NCBI RefSeq assembly: GCF_024273235.1
Contig: NZ_JANBVH010000018.1
Location: 32,791 to 96,790 of the forward strand
Direction of reading: 5' to 3'
Origin: Sphingomonas faeni
Lineage (GTDB): Bacteria; Pseudomonadota; Alphaproteobacteria; Sphingomonadales; Sphingomonadaceae
DNA length: 64,000 nucleotides
The notes beneath the pieces were generated by a model that did no database searches, was not told the origin of the DNA, and worked only from the letters and a program-made list of their open reading frames with translations. Below are positions 8,344 to 15,580 of this stretch, one piece after another. Numbering within the stretch: position 1 is the stretch's first letter; each line of letters starts with the position of its first letter. The position numbers and the translations under genes are program-made.

Positions 8344-9088
8344 GCCCGCGCGCAAGCTCGACATGATCGACGTCACGCCGGCATTCACGCGTGAGGATGC
8401 GCTCGCGATGCAGATGCGCTTCGAAGGCGTGTCGGCGCAGGACATGCTGCGCGAGTTGCTGGTAGGCGAGTTGCGCGGGCAGATCGCTTCGGTGTCGTCG
8501 TTCGGTGCGGAGTCGGCAGTCCTGCTGCACATGGTCGCACAGGTCGATGTCGACGTGCCGGTGATCTTCACCAACACGCAGAAGATGTTCGGCGAGACAC
8601 TGGCGTACCGCGACGAGCTTTCGGAGAAGCTTGGGCTTACCGACCTGCGTGTATTTCGTCCCGATCCCCGGTTGCTGGCGATAAAGGACAAGACGGGGTT
8701 GCGGTGGTCGTATGATCCGGATGGGTGTTGCGATCTGCGCAAGGTCGAGCCGTTGCGGCGGGCGTTGGCGCCGTTCGATGCGTGGATTTCGGGGCGCAAG
8801 GGGTTCCAGTCGGGGACTCGTACCGCGCTGCCGCGGTTCGAGGAGGATGAGGGACGGTTGAAGATCAACCCGCTTGCCGACTGGGACAAGGCCAAGCTCG
8901 ACGCCTATTTCGCCGAGCATGAATTGCCGCGGCATCCACTGGAGGCGCAAGGGTATCTGTCGATCGGATGTGCGCCTTGCACCACGAAGGTTGCGCCGGG
9001 GGAAGATCCGCGTGCGGGGCGGTGGCGCAGTTTCGACAAGGTCGAGTGCGGTATTCACGCGCCGACCGATTACGATCCGATGATCTGA
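8336..9088 (+). CDS. cysH: Phosphoadenylyl/adenylyl-sulfate reductase (4Fe-4S type)
   Basis: The 250-residue thioredoxin- or glutaredoxin-dependent reductase converts (phospho)adenylyl sulfate to sulfite. SSFGAESAVLLH is the PP-loop nucleotide site. The cysteine pairs Cys131-Cys132 (GCCDLRK) and Cys212-x2-Cys215 (CAPC) are the signature of the iron-sulfur form, which usually prefers APS. The catalytic cysteine is Cys238 in ECGIH near the C-terminus. The start overlaps the DUF934 gene by eight bases; an in-frame upstream opening from 8210 is ignored because it lies in another gene. It is the last gene of the operon. Confidence 0.93.
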   Translation: MGEPARKLDMIDVTPAFTREDALAMQMRFEGVSAQDMLRELLVGELRGQIASVSSFGAESAVLLHMVAQVDVDVPVIFTNTQKMFGETLAYRDELSEKLGLTDLRVFRPDPRLLAIKDKTGLRWSYDPDGCCDLRKVEPLRRALAPFDAWISGRKGFQSGTRTALPRFEEDEGRLKINPLADWDKAKLDAYFAEHELPRHPLEAQGYLSIGCAPCTTKVAPGEDPRAGRWRSFDKVECGIHAPTDYDPMI

Positions 9089-9091
9089 CCA

Positions 9092-9247
9092 CTTTCCCTC
9101 GCCCCTTCGTGGAGAGGGAGGGAGGAGCCACTTGGGGACGGAAGGGAGAGGGGCGTTGGGATGAACCGTCCCGAGCCTCACTCCCCTCTCCCTTCCCACG
9201 GCCAAGGGGCCGCGGGCCCCTTCCCTCTCCCCGCAGGGGAGAGGGAG
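9092..9247. repeat. Palindromic element, family C (copy 1)
   Basis: The inverted repeat has arms of the type TTTCCCTCGCCCC..GGAGAGGGAGGG and CCCCTCTCCCTTCCC..GGAAGGGAGAGGGG, with the sub-hairpin GGGGCCGCGGGCCCC. It fills the gap between the converging cysH and dnaB genes and could serve both as a bidirectional terminator. A second copy lies at 30659-30802. Confidence 0.85.
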
Positions 9248-9256
9248 CTCGTAAGA

Positions 9257-10747
9257 TCAATACTCCGCGAGGTCCGAGAACTTCGTGATCGTTGGATCGA
9301 ACTTCATCCGCACCTTGCCGGTCGCGCCGTGACGCTGTTTGGCGATGATCAGTTCCGCCAGACCGTACACCCGCTCCATCTCCGCCGCCCACGACGCGTG
9401 ATCCTCGAAGATCTTCGCGCTGTCGCCTTCCGCCGGGCGCTTGGGTTCCTTCGACGCGACGTAATAATCCTCGCGGTACACGAACCAGACCATGTCGGCG
9501 TCCTGCTCGATCGAGCCCGATTCACGAAGATCCGAGAGCATCGGCGTCTTGTCCTCGCGCGATTCCACCGCACGCGACAGCTGCGACAGCGCCAGCACCG
9601 GCACGTTGAGGTCCTTCGCCAGCGTCTTCAGCCCGCGCGAAATCTCGGAGATTTCCTGGACGCGGTTGCCGTCCTTGCTCTTGCCCGACCCCGACAGAAG
9701 CTGGAGGTAGTCGACCACCACCAGCCCGATCTCGTTGTTGTGTCGGCGCTGCAACCGGCGCACGCGCGTGTGCAGCGCGCCGATCGAGAGGCCGCCGGTG
9801 TCGTCGATGAAGAGCGGCAGGTTCTCCAATTCAGCGGCGGCGGCGGCGAGCTGCGCGAACTCGGTGCGGCTGATCTTGCCCATGCGGAGCGATTCCGATG
9901 AAATCTGCGACTGCTCGGCGAGAATACGCGTCGCTAGCTGATCCGCGGACATTTCCAGCGAGAAGAACGCGACCTTCGCGCCGACCGAGTCCTTCGGCGC
10001 GATCCCGTCAGCCATGTCGCGCATCCAGCGCCGCGCGGCGTTGAACGCGATGTTAGTGGCAAGCGACGTCTTGCCCATGCCCGGACGCCCGGCGAGGATC
10101 ATCAGATCGCTGTGATGCATGCCGCCGATCTTCGCGTTGATCGAATCGATGCCGGTGGTGACGCCTGACAGGTTGCCACCCGAGTTCAGCGCACGCTCGG
10201 CCATCTTGACCGCGGCGGTGGTCGCCTGCGCGAACGACTTCACGGTGTTCTCCGAACCACCATCCGCCGCGACCTTGAAAAGCTCCTCCTCGGCGAGCTC
10301 GATCTGCGCGCGCGGATTGACCTCCTCGGAGGTGTCCATCGCGCGATCGACCAGCGTCCGACCGACCGACACGAGCGCGCGGAGCATCGCAAGATCATAG
10401 ATCTGCTGCGCGAATTGCCGCGCGCCGATCAGCCCTGCGCCGCTGCCGGTAAGCCCCGCCAGATACGCCGGCCCACCCAGCTCGCGCATGCCCTCGTCCG
10501 CATCGAACATCGGCCGCAGCGTCACCGGCGTCACCAGCATGTCGTTGCCGCGCAGCGTCTTGATCGCGGCGAAGATCCGGCCGTGGACGGGCTCGAAGAA
10601 GTGGCCGGGTTCGAGTTTGTCGACGAGATCGTCGGCGAGCCGGTTGTCGATCATCATCGCGCCGAGCATCGCGGCCTCGGCCTCGACGTTGCGGGGAAGC
10701 TGCTGCGGCTCGGCCACGGCCGGGACGGGGAATGCGAGAGTTGCCAT
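9257..10747 (-). CDS. dnaB: Replicative DNA helicase DnaB
   Basis: The 496-residue hexameric 5'-3' helicase of the replication fork has the N-terminal helical domain (LPRNVEAEAAMLGAMM onward), a linker, and a RecA-like C-terminal domain with Walker A GRPGMGKTS, the Walker B region VVVDYLQLL and the arginine-finger region LRESGSIEQDADMV. The length is normal, so no intein is present. The ATG at 10747 is chosen; an ATG three codons upstream is possible. It is transcribed convergently with the sulfur operon. Confidence 0.96.
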   Translation of the reverse strand: MATLAFPVPAVAEPQQLPRNVEAEAAMLGAMMIDNRLADDLVDKLEPGHFFEPVHGRIFAAIKTLRGNDMLVTPVTLRPMFDADEGMRELGGPAYLAGLTGSGAGLIGARQFAQQIYDLAMLRALVSVGRTLVDRAMDTSEEVNPRAQIELAEEELFKVAADGGSENTVKSFAQATTAAVKMAERALNSGGNLSGVTTGIDSINAKIGGMHHSDLMILAGRPGMGKTSLATNIAFNAARRWMRDMADGIAPKDSVGAKVAFFSLEMSADQLATRILAEQSQISSESLRMGKISRTEFAQLAAAAAELENLPLFIDDTGGLSIGALHTRVRRLQRRHNNEIGLVVVDYLQLLSGSGKSKDGNRVQEISEISRGLKTLAKDLNVPVLALSQLSRAVESREDKTPMLSDLRESGSIEQDADMVWFVYREDYYVASKEPKRPAEGDSAKIFEDHASWAAEMERVYGLAELIIAKQRHGATGKVRMKFDPTITKFSDLAEY

Positions 10748-10849
10748 GCACCGCACCTACGCGATGGACGCGCGCGCGTCCAAGCAACGTGCGGTGGAAT
10801 GATGGGGATAAGTCGTTCGTTCTTCTCCCCTATGCTTCTCCCTCTGCTT

Positions 10850-11019
10850 CTCCCCTCCCTGGAAGGGAGGGGTTGGGGGTGTTTCCGGATCGTGGACCAG
10901 TTGCGGCCAGAGCCAGCCTACCCACCCCCAGCCCCTCCCTTCCAGGGAGGGGGGACCGTTGCGGCGTTGGCTCGCGAGCGTGGCCTCCCCCCCCCTGCCC
11001 CTCCCTTTCAGGGAGGGGA
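10850..11019. repeat. Family A palindrome (copy 2) plus an extra right arm
   Basis: A full family A palindrome occupies 10850-10953. A second right-hand arm (CCCCTGCCCCTCCCTTTCAGGGAGG) follows at 10984-11019 after about 30 unique bases, giving three arms in tandem. This is the main content of the 345-base gap between the divergent dnaB and UPF0262 genes. It is the only family A copy lying upstream of both flanking genes rather than after a stop codon. Confidence 0.85.
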
Positions 11020-11092
11020 GCGCGTCGCGCTGTTGGCTCGGCTGGCGTTCAGACCAAGTGACAGGCGATACGACCGCCGCTATCGCACCGTC

Positions 11093-11575
11093 ATGGCCGA
11101 CCCGCGGATCATCGATGTGCAACTCGACGAGACCAGTCTCGGCTGGCGCTCGCCCGATGTCGAGCAGGAGCGGCGGATCGCGATCTTCGACCTGATCGAG
11201 GGCAATCATTTCGCGCCCCAACGCGCCTACCCCGATGGCTACGCCGGCCCGTACAAGATCAAGCTCCAGTCGGAGGAAGGACGCCTCGGCATCCATATCC
11301 ACCGCGAGGACGACACGCATCTCGAGACGCTGGTGCTCGCGCTGGGTCGCTTCCGCCGCTCGATCCGCGATTATTTCGCGATCTGCGACAGTTATTACCA
11401 GGCGATCCGGCAATCTTCGCCGGCGCAGATCGAGACGGTGGACATGGCGCGCCGCGGCATCCACAACGAGGCGGCAGAGCTGCTGAAAGAACGCCTCGAC
11501 GGCAAGATCGAGGTCGATTTCGACACCGCGCGGCGACTGTTCACGCTGATCTGCGTCCTCCACATCCGCAACTAG
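11093..11575 (+). CDS. UPF0262 family protein
   Basis: The 160-residue protein matches UPF0262, a conserved alphaproteobacterial family of unknown function. It begins MADPRIIDVQLDE and has the family segments IAIFDLIEGNHF, FRRSIRDYFAICDSYY and the terminal FTLICVLHIRN. It is soluble, without a signal peptide. The ATG at 11093 follows directly on the family A repeats; the reading frame stays open through those repeats upstream, but that part is not conserved protein. It is followed after seven bases by the GH25 gene and then cdd, forming a likely three-gene operon. Confidence 0.88.
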   Translation: MADPRIIDVQLDETSLGWRSPDVEQERRIAIFDLIEGNHFAPQRAYPDGYAGPYKIKLQSEEGRLGIHIHREDDTHLETLVLALGRFRRSIRDYFAICDSYYQAIRQSSPAQIETVDMARRGIHNEAAELLKERLDGKIEVDFDTARRLFTLICVLHIRN

Positions 11576-11582
11576 AAGACAC

Positions 11583-12260
11583 ATGGCTTACGGACTTTTG
11601 AAATTCGCCGGCGCGCTGGCCGCGGCCGGCTTTGTCGGCATCTGCGGCTGGACCGCCGCGACCGGCTGGCATCCCGACGTGAAACGCTATCCGTTGCAGG
11701 GCATCGACCTGACCGAGAATGCCGGCCCGGTCGAATGGGGCACGGTGCGCGCGAGCGGTGCCGACTTCGCCTATATCATCGCCACGTCCGGCACCGACCG
11801 CCGCGATCCGGGGTTCGAGGCCAATTGGGCCGCGCTGCCCGAGGCCGGCCTGCGACGCGGCGCGGTGCATGTCTATTCGCTGTGCCAGCGTGCGGACGAG
11901 CAGGCGAACGCGTTCAACACCTTCGTGCCGCGCACCGCCGATGCGCTGCCGACCGCGCTGGACATCGCCTTTCACGACGACTGCACCGCGCGACCGGATC
12001 GCGCGACGCTGATCGCCGACGTCGCGCAGTTCGTGACGATGGTCGAGACGCATACCGCGCAACCGGTGATGCTGCGGATCAGCAAGGACGTCGACGCGAA
12101 ATACGCCCTGTCCGGCGCGGTGCCGCGCCCGTTATGGGCGGTGTCGAACGTGATCAAGCCCGACTATACCGCGCGGCCGTGGCGGATGTGGCGGGCGAGC
12201 GATTTTCGGCGCATCGACGGGATCGAGGGACCGGTGAACTGGGACGTGGTGACATCATGA
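11583..12260 (+). CDS. Glycoside hydrolase family 25 (lysozyme-like) protein
   Basis: The 225-residue protein has an N-terminal hydrophobic segment (about residues 5-27), probably a membrane anchor or signal, followed by a GH25-type barrel. The motif QGIDLTENAGPVEW corresponds to the GH25 G-[IV]-D start, then FAYIIATSGTDRRDPGF, and LDIAFHDDC holds candidate catalytic acids. GH25 enzymes cleave the peptidoglycan glycan backbone. The catalytic acid pattern is divergent, so activity is not certain. Its stop overlaps the cdd start (ATGA). Confidence 0.75.
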   Translation: MAYGLLKFAGALAAAGFVGICGWTAATGWHPDVKRYPLQGIDLTENAGPVEWGTVRASGADFAYIIATSGTDRRDPGFEANWAALPEAGLRRGAVHVYSLCQRADEQANAFNTFVPRTADALPTALDIAFHDDCTARPDRATLIADVAQFVTMVETHTAQPVMLRISKDVDAKYALSGAVPRPLWAVSNVIKPDYTARPWRMWRASDFRRIDGIEGPVNWDVVTS

Positions 12261-12706
12261 CTGAACACGCAATCGCACTCGTAGCCGCAGCCCGCGGGGC
12301 CGCGCGCAATGCCCATGCGCCCTATTCGCGGTTCGCGGTCGGGGCGGCGGTGCTGCTCGACGACGGCAGCGTCATCACCGGCGCGAATTTCGAGAATGCG
12401 AGCTACGGCCTGTCGCTGTGCGCCGAGACGGTCGCGATCGCCACCGCGAGCGCGGCGGGGCGGCTGCGCGATATCGTCGCGATCGGCGTGATCGGCGGGG
12501 CGATGGACGCCGAGGGGCGCGCGACCGGCAGCTCGCCGGTGAGCCCGTGCGGACGATGCCGCCAGGTCATCAACGAAGCAGCGCAAATGGGGACGCGCGA
12601 TATTCCGGTGCATTGTGGCGCGGCGGAGGGCGATGCGATCCGGACCTATGCGATATCGGAATTGCTGCCGGACGCGTTCGGCCCGGCGGATCTGGGGATC
12701 GGCTAG
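12257..12706 (+). CDS. cdd: Cytidine deaminase
   Basis: This 149-residue zinc enzyme deaminates cytidine and deoxycytidine in pyrimidine salvage. Substrate residues are in FENASYGLSLCAE. The zinc ligand and proton shuttle lie in C-A-E, and the remaining ligands in PCGRC. The length fits the homotetrameric class. It is translationally coupled to the GH25 gene. Confidence 0.93.
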   Translation: MTEHAIALVAAARGAARNAHAPYSRFAVGAAVLLDDGSVITGANFENASYGLSLCAETVAIATASAAGRLRDIVAIGVIGGAMDAEGRATGSSPVSPCGRCRQVINEAAQMGTRDIPVHCGAAEGDAIRTYAISELLPDAFGPADLGIG

Positions 12707-12726
12707 TCGGCTAGTCGGCTAGTCGG
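12703..12726. repeat. Tandem octanucleotide (CTAGTCGG)x3
   Basis: Three perfect copies of CTAGTCGG include the cdd stop codon in the first copy, so cdd ends inside the repeat. A change in copy number would leave the protein unchanged because the stop is in the first unit. Confidence 0.9.
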
Positions 12727-12736
12727 CGCCGGTCCG

Positions 12737-13579
12737 TCAGCGCGGCGTTTCGTAGAAGCCGCGGAAGCGCTTGCTCGGCTCGAACAGGCGGGTCTGGCCG
12801 ATGACGGTCTCGCCTGCGCCCATGACGAATACGCCGCCGGGGTTCAGCGCGGCGGCGATCTTGGGGAACACCTGCTCCTTGGTGGTCGCGGACAGGTAGA
12901 GCAGCACGTTGCGACAGAGCACGATGTCAAACCGGCCGACCGGCGCCGGGTCCGCCATCAGGTTCATGCGGCGGAAGACGATGCGCTTGAGCAGGTCGGG
13001 CTTGGCGATCCAGTCGCTGCCAGTGGTGTCGAACCAGCGGACCATCCGCCGCACCGGCAGGCCGCGCTGGATCTCGAATTGCGAGAACCGGCCGGCGCGC
13101 GCGCGGGCGATCGCCGCGTCGGAGACGTCGGTGGCGACGATCTCCGGCACCGGCGCACCGGTCGTTTCGTGGCGATCGGCGAACAGCATGGCGAGCGACA
13201 ACGGCTCCTGCCCGGTCGAGCAGCCGGCGCACCAGATACGGGCGCGACGCCCCCCGGACTCAGCCGCCGCGACCGCCTCGGCGAGCATCTCGAAGACCTG
13301 CGCGTCCCGGAAAAACGAGGTTTCCTGGTTGACCAGCGCGTCGACGATCCGGTCGCCGATCAGCCGATCATTGCCCTCCAGCAACTGCGTCACGAGCTGA
13401 TCGAGCGTGTCGAGATTGCGATCGCGGAGCAAGGGCTTGAGCGCGGTATCGAGCCGCCAGGAGCGATAGGCGGCGATCTGTTGCCCGGTGCGCGCCTCGA
13501 GCAGCGCGGTCAGCACGTTGATCGCGGTCTGCGATGCTGGTGGAGACGCGGGGGAGGACGCCGCGGACCTAGGGGTCAT
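12737..13579 (-). CDS. cheR: Chemotaxis protein methyltransferase CheR
   Basis: The 280-residue SAM-dependent methyltransferase adds methyl groups to glutamates of chemoreceptors. It has the N-terminal helical domain ending in NQETSFFRD, the SAM loop IWCAGCSTGQEPLSLAM, TDVSDAAIARAR, and VLCRNVLLYL. The first 20 residues are Ser/Pro/Ala-rich. The ATG at 13579 overlaps the cheB stop (ATGA), fixing the start. It is the last gene of the che operon. Confidence 0.93.
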   Translation of the reverse strand: MTPRSAASSPASPPASQTAINVLTALLEARTGQQIAAYRSWRLDTALKPLLRDRNLDTLDQLVTQLLEGNDRLIGDRIVDALVNQETSFFRDAQVFEMLAEAVAAAESGGRRARIWCAGCSTGQEPLSLAMLFADRHETTGAPVPEIVATDVSDAAIARARAGRFSQFEIQRGLPVRRMVRWFDTTGSDWIAKPDLLKRIVFRRMNLMADPAPVGRFDIVLCRNVLLYLSATTKEQVFPKIAAALNPGGVFVMGAGETVIGQTRLFEPSKRFRGFYETPR

Positions 13580-14697
13580 GGTCGACGTCGCGATGCGATC
13601 AGCGTGCCGATCGCGGCGGGCGGAAGAACCGCGTCGGCGACTCCCGATGATGCGACCGCGCCGGGCATGCCCCAGACCACCGAGCTGTCGCGGTCCTGCG
13701 CCACGACGCAACCGCCGGCGTCGTGCACCCGCTGCGCGCCCTCCGCGCCATCGCGTCCCATCCCGCTGAGCACGATCGCCAAGACACGCGCGCCGTACAC
13801 GTCCGCGATCGAGGCGAGCATCGGGTCGACCGATGGCATGCAGCCGCTACCGGCGGGCTCGTGCGTCAGACGGAAGGCGGCGCCGCCGTCCCGCAGCTTG
13901 ACGCATTTGAGATGCGCATCGCCCGGTGCGACGATGATCCGGCCCGGACGGATCCGCAGCCGGTCGGTCGCGACTTCGCAGGGGCGGCCGGCGAGCAACG
14001 CGATCTGCGCCGCGAAATAGGGCATGAACGACGCCGGCAGATGCTGGGTGATGACGATCGGCAGGCGGAACCCGGCGGGAATCGCACGGAACATCTGGCT
14101 GATCGCGTGGATACCGCCGGTCGAGGCGCCGATCGCGACGATGTCGTAATCTTCGCTTGGCGAGACGGCGCGCGGTGTAGCTGGAGAGGCTGCGAAAGAC
14201 CTTGTGCTGGTCGGGGTGGAGCGGACGAGTGCGACCGGTGGCGAATGTAGCGAATCCTCGCACAGCCTTTCGAGCTTGGAGACCAGCGCGCCGCCGAACC
14301 GCCCGGAAAGCTCGCCGGCGGAGGGCTTGATCAACGTCTCCGCCGCACCGAATGCGAGCGCCTGCATGGCCTTCGGGCCCCCCTCGTCCGCGCTCGACGA
14401 GACGATCAGAACCTTGGCTCCCTTTCCGGCGGCGACCAGCGCGGGCAAGGCCGTCAGCCCGTCGATCCCCGGCATCTCGATATCGAGCAGGATGAACTCG
14501 ACCGTCGTGCGGCCGAGAAACTCCAGCGCCGCCGCCGCGCTGCCGACCGCACCGACGACCGAGAACCGATCGCTCGCATCGATCGTCCGCGCAATCACCG
14601 CGCGCGCGACGACCGAATCGTCGACGAGCAGCACGCGTGCCGTGTCCGCGCTGTCGCGGTCCCCCGGGCGTGGGACAGAGAGGGGTCGGTTCGCCAC
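13576..14697 (-). CDS. cheB: Chemotaxis response regulator protein-glutamate methylesterase CheB
   Basis: This 373-residue protein removes methyl groups from chemoreceptors. The N-terminal receiver domain carries the phosphoacceptor Asp72 in LLDIEMPG. A Ser/Thr/Pro-rich linker spans about residues 150-180. The C-terminal esterase domain has the triad Ser192 (GASTGG), His219 (TQHLPAS) and Asp316 (GMGRDG). It is encoded between cheY and cheR, as expected for the adaptation arm. Confidence 0.95.
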   Translation of the reverse strand: MANRPLSVPRPGDRDSADTARVLLVDDSVVARAVIARTIDASDRFSVVGAVGSAAAALEFLGRTTVEFILLDIEMPGIDGLTALPALVAAGKGAKVLIVSSSADEGGPKAMQALAFGAAETLIKPSAGELSGRFGGALVSKLERLCEDSLHSPPVALVRSTPTSTRSFAASPATPRAVSPSEDYDIVAIGASTGGIHAISQMFRAIPAGFRLPIVITQHLPASFMPYFAAQIALLAGRPCEVATDRLRIRPGRIIVAPGDAHLKCVKLRDGGAAFRLTHEPAGSGCMPSVDPMLASIADVYGARVLAIVLSGMGRDGAEGAQRVHDAGGCVVAQDRDSSVVWGMPGAVASSGVADAVLPPAAIGTLIASRRRP

Positions 14698-14710
14698 CGT
14701 CCTGCCCGGA

Positions 14711-15076
14711 TCAGGCCATGCCGACGATCTGGAGCTTCGATTCCAGCGTTTCGCGGTCGAACGGCTTCATGACGTATTCGTCCGCCCCCGCCTCGATCGC
14801 CGCGCGGATATAGGCCATGCCGTTTTCGGTCGTGCAGAACACCACCTTGGGGCGGCGCGGTACGTCGGCCTCGCGCAGCGCGCGCAGGAAATCCATGCCG
14901 CTCATGACCGGCATGTTCCAGTCGAGCAGGATGACGTCCGGGATCGACGCCATGCAAGATGCTAGCGCTTCCCGACCGTCACAGGCTTCGGTGACGGTGA
15001 AATCGAGCGTCTCGAGGATGTGGCGCGCGACCTTGCGGATCACCTTTGAATCATCGACGACGAGACAGGTCTTCAT
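14711..15076 (-). CDS. cheY: Chemotaxis response regulator CheY
   Basis: The 121-residue single-domain receiver has the acidic pocket VVDDS, the phosphoacceptor Asp52 in LLDWNMP, the conserved Thr in FCTTENG and Lys104 in VMKPF. There is no output domain, so it should act by binding the flagellar switch or as a phosphate sink. The ATG at 15076 puts MKTCLVVDD at the N-terminus; an opening from 15142 would add unconserved sequence. Confidence 0.93.
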   Translation of the reverse strand: MKTCLVVDDSKVIRKVARHILETLDFTVTEACDGREALASCMASIPDVILLDWNMPVMSGMDFLRALREADVPRRPKVVFCTTENGMAYIRAAIEAGADEYVMKPFDRETLESKLQIVGMA

Positions 15077-15151
15077 GGACAGCCTTCCGGGGAAATCGTG
15101 AGGCCGGTCTACGCGGGAAAGCGTAAGCGCCGGGTTAAGCAACGGAAAAAG

Positions 15152-15580
15152 TCAGGCGGCGGGTATAGTCGCGGGGATGACCGCGGCGAGATCGAGGATC
15201 AGCAGCGGTTCGCTATCGCGCTCGACGATCCCGGTCCCGGCCGTCGCCCAGCCGCGGTGCAACGCCAGTCCCGACGACAGCGGCAGCCGCGCGAACGGCG
15301 CGACGTCCTCCACCGAGTCGACCAGAATCGCGTAATGATGTCCCTCGACCACGGTGATGACCGCGCGACGGACGGTGTCGGGCGTCGGCTCCAGGCCGAG
15401 CGCGGTGCCGGTGTCGATCACCGTCACCACGCGACTGCGCAGCGCCGCGAGACCGCGCACGAACGCGTCCGCGCGCGGCACCGCGATCACCTCGCCGATA
15501 TCGACCACCGAATCGACCTGCGCGGCGGCGATCGCGACGCCGCGCCCGGCGATATGCGCCACCAGGAAAAGCTCGCTCAC
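15152..15580 (-). CDS. cheW: Chemotaxis coupling protein CheW
   Basis: The 142-residue single CheW domain would couple receptors to CheA. It begins with GTG (GTGAGCGAG), which overlaps the end of cheA in the arrangement ATGTGAGCG: the TGA is the cheA stop. This supports strict translational coupling. Conserved segments are VDSVVDIGEVIAVP, LRSRVVTVIDTG and YAILVDSVEDV. Confidence 0.9.
   Translation of the reverse strand: MSELFLVAHIAGRGVAIAAAQVDSVVDIGEVIAVPRADAFVRGLAALRSRVVTVIDTGTALGLEPTPDTVRRAVITVVEGHHYAILVDSVEDVAPFARLPLSSGLALHRGWATAGTGIVERDSEPLLILDLAAVIPATIPAA

Noticed and set aside
9257..10747. Possible intein in DnaB
   Set aside because: The protein has normal length (496 residues) and uninterrupted Walker motifs.
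10415..11092. Upstream extension of the UPF0262 frame through the family A repeats
   Set aside because: The UPF0262 domain starts at the ATG at 11093; the upstream part is repeat and antisense dnaB sequence.
11583..12260. GH25 lysozyme gene as a sign of a prophage
   Set aside because: It is translationally coupled to cytidine deaminase, has a membrane anchor, and no phage structural, integrase or holin gene is nearby.
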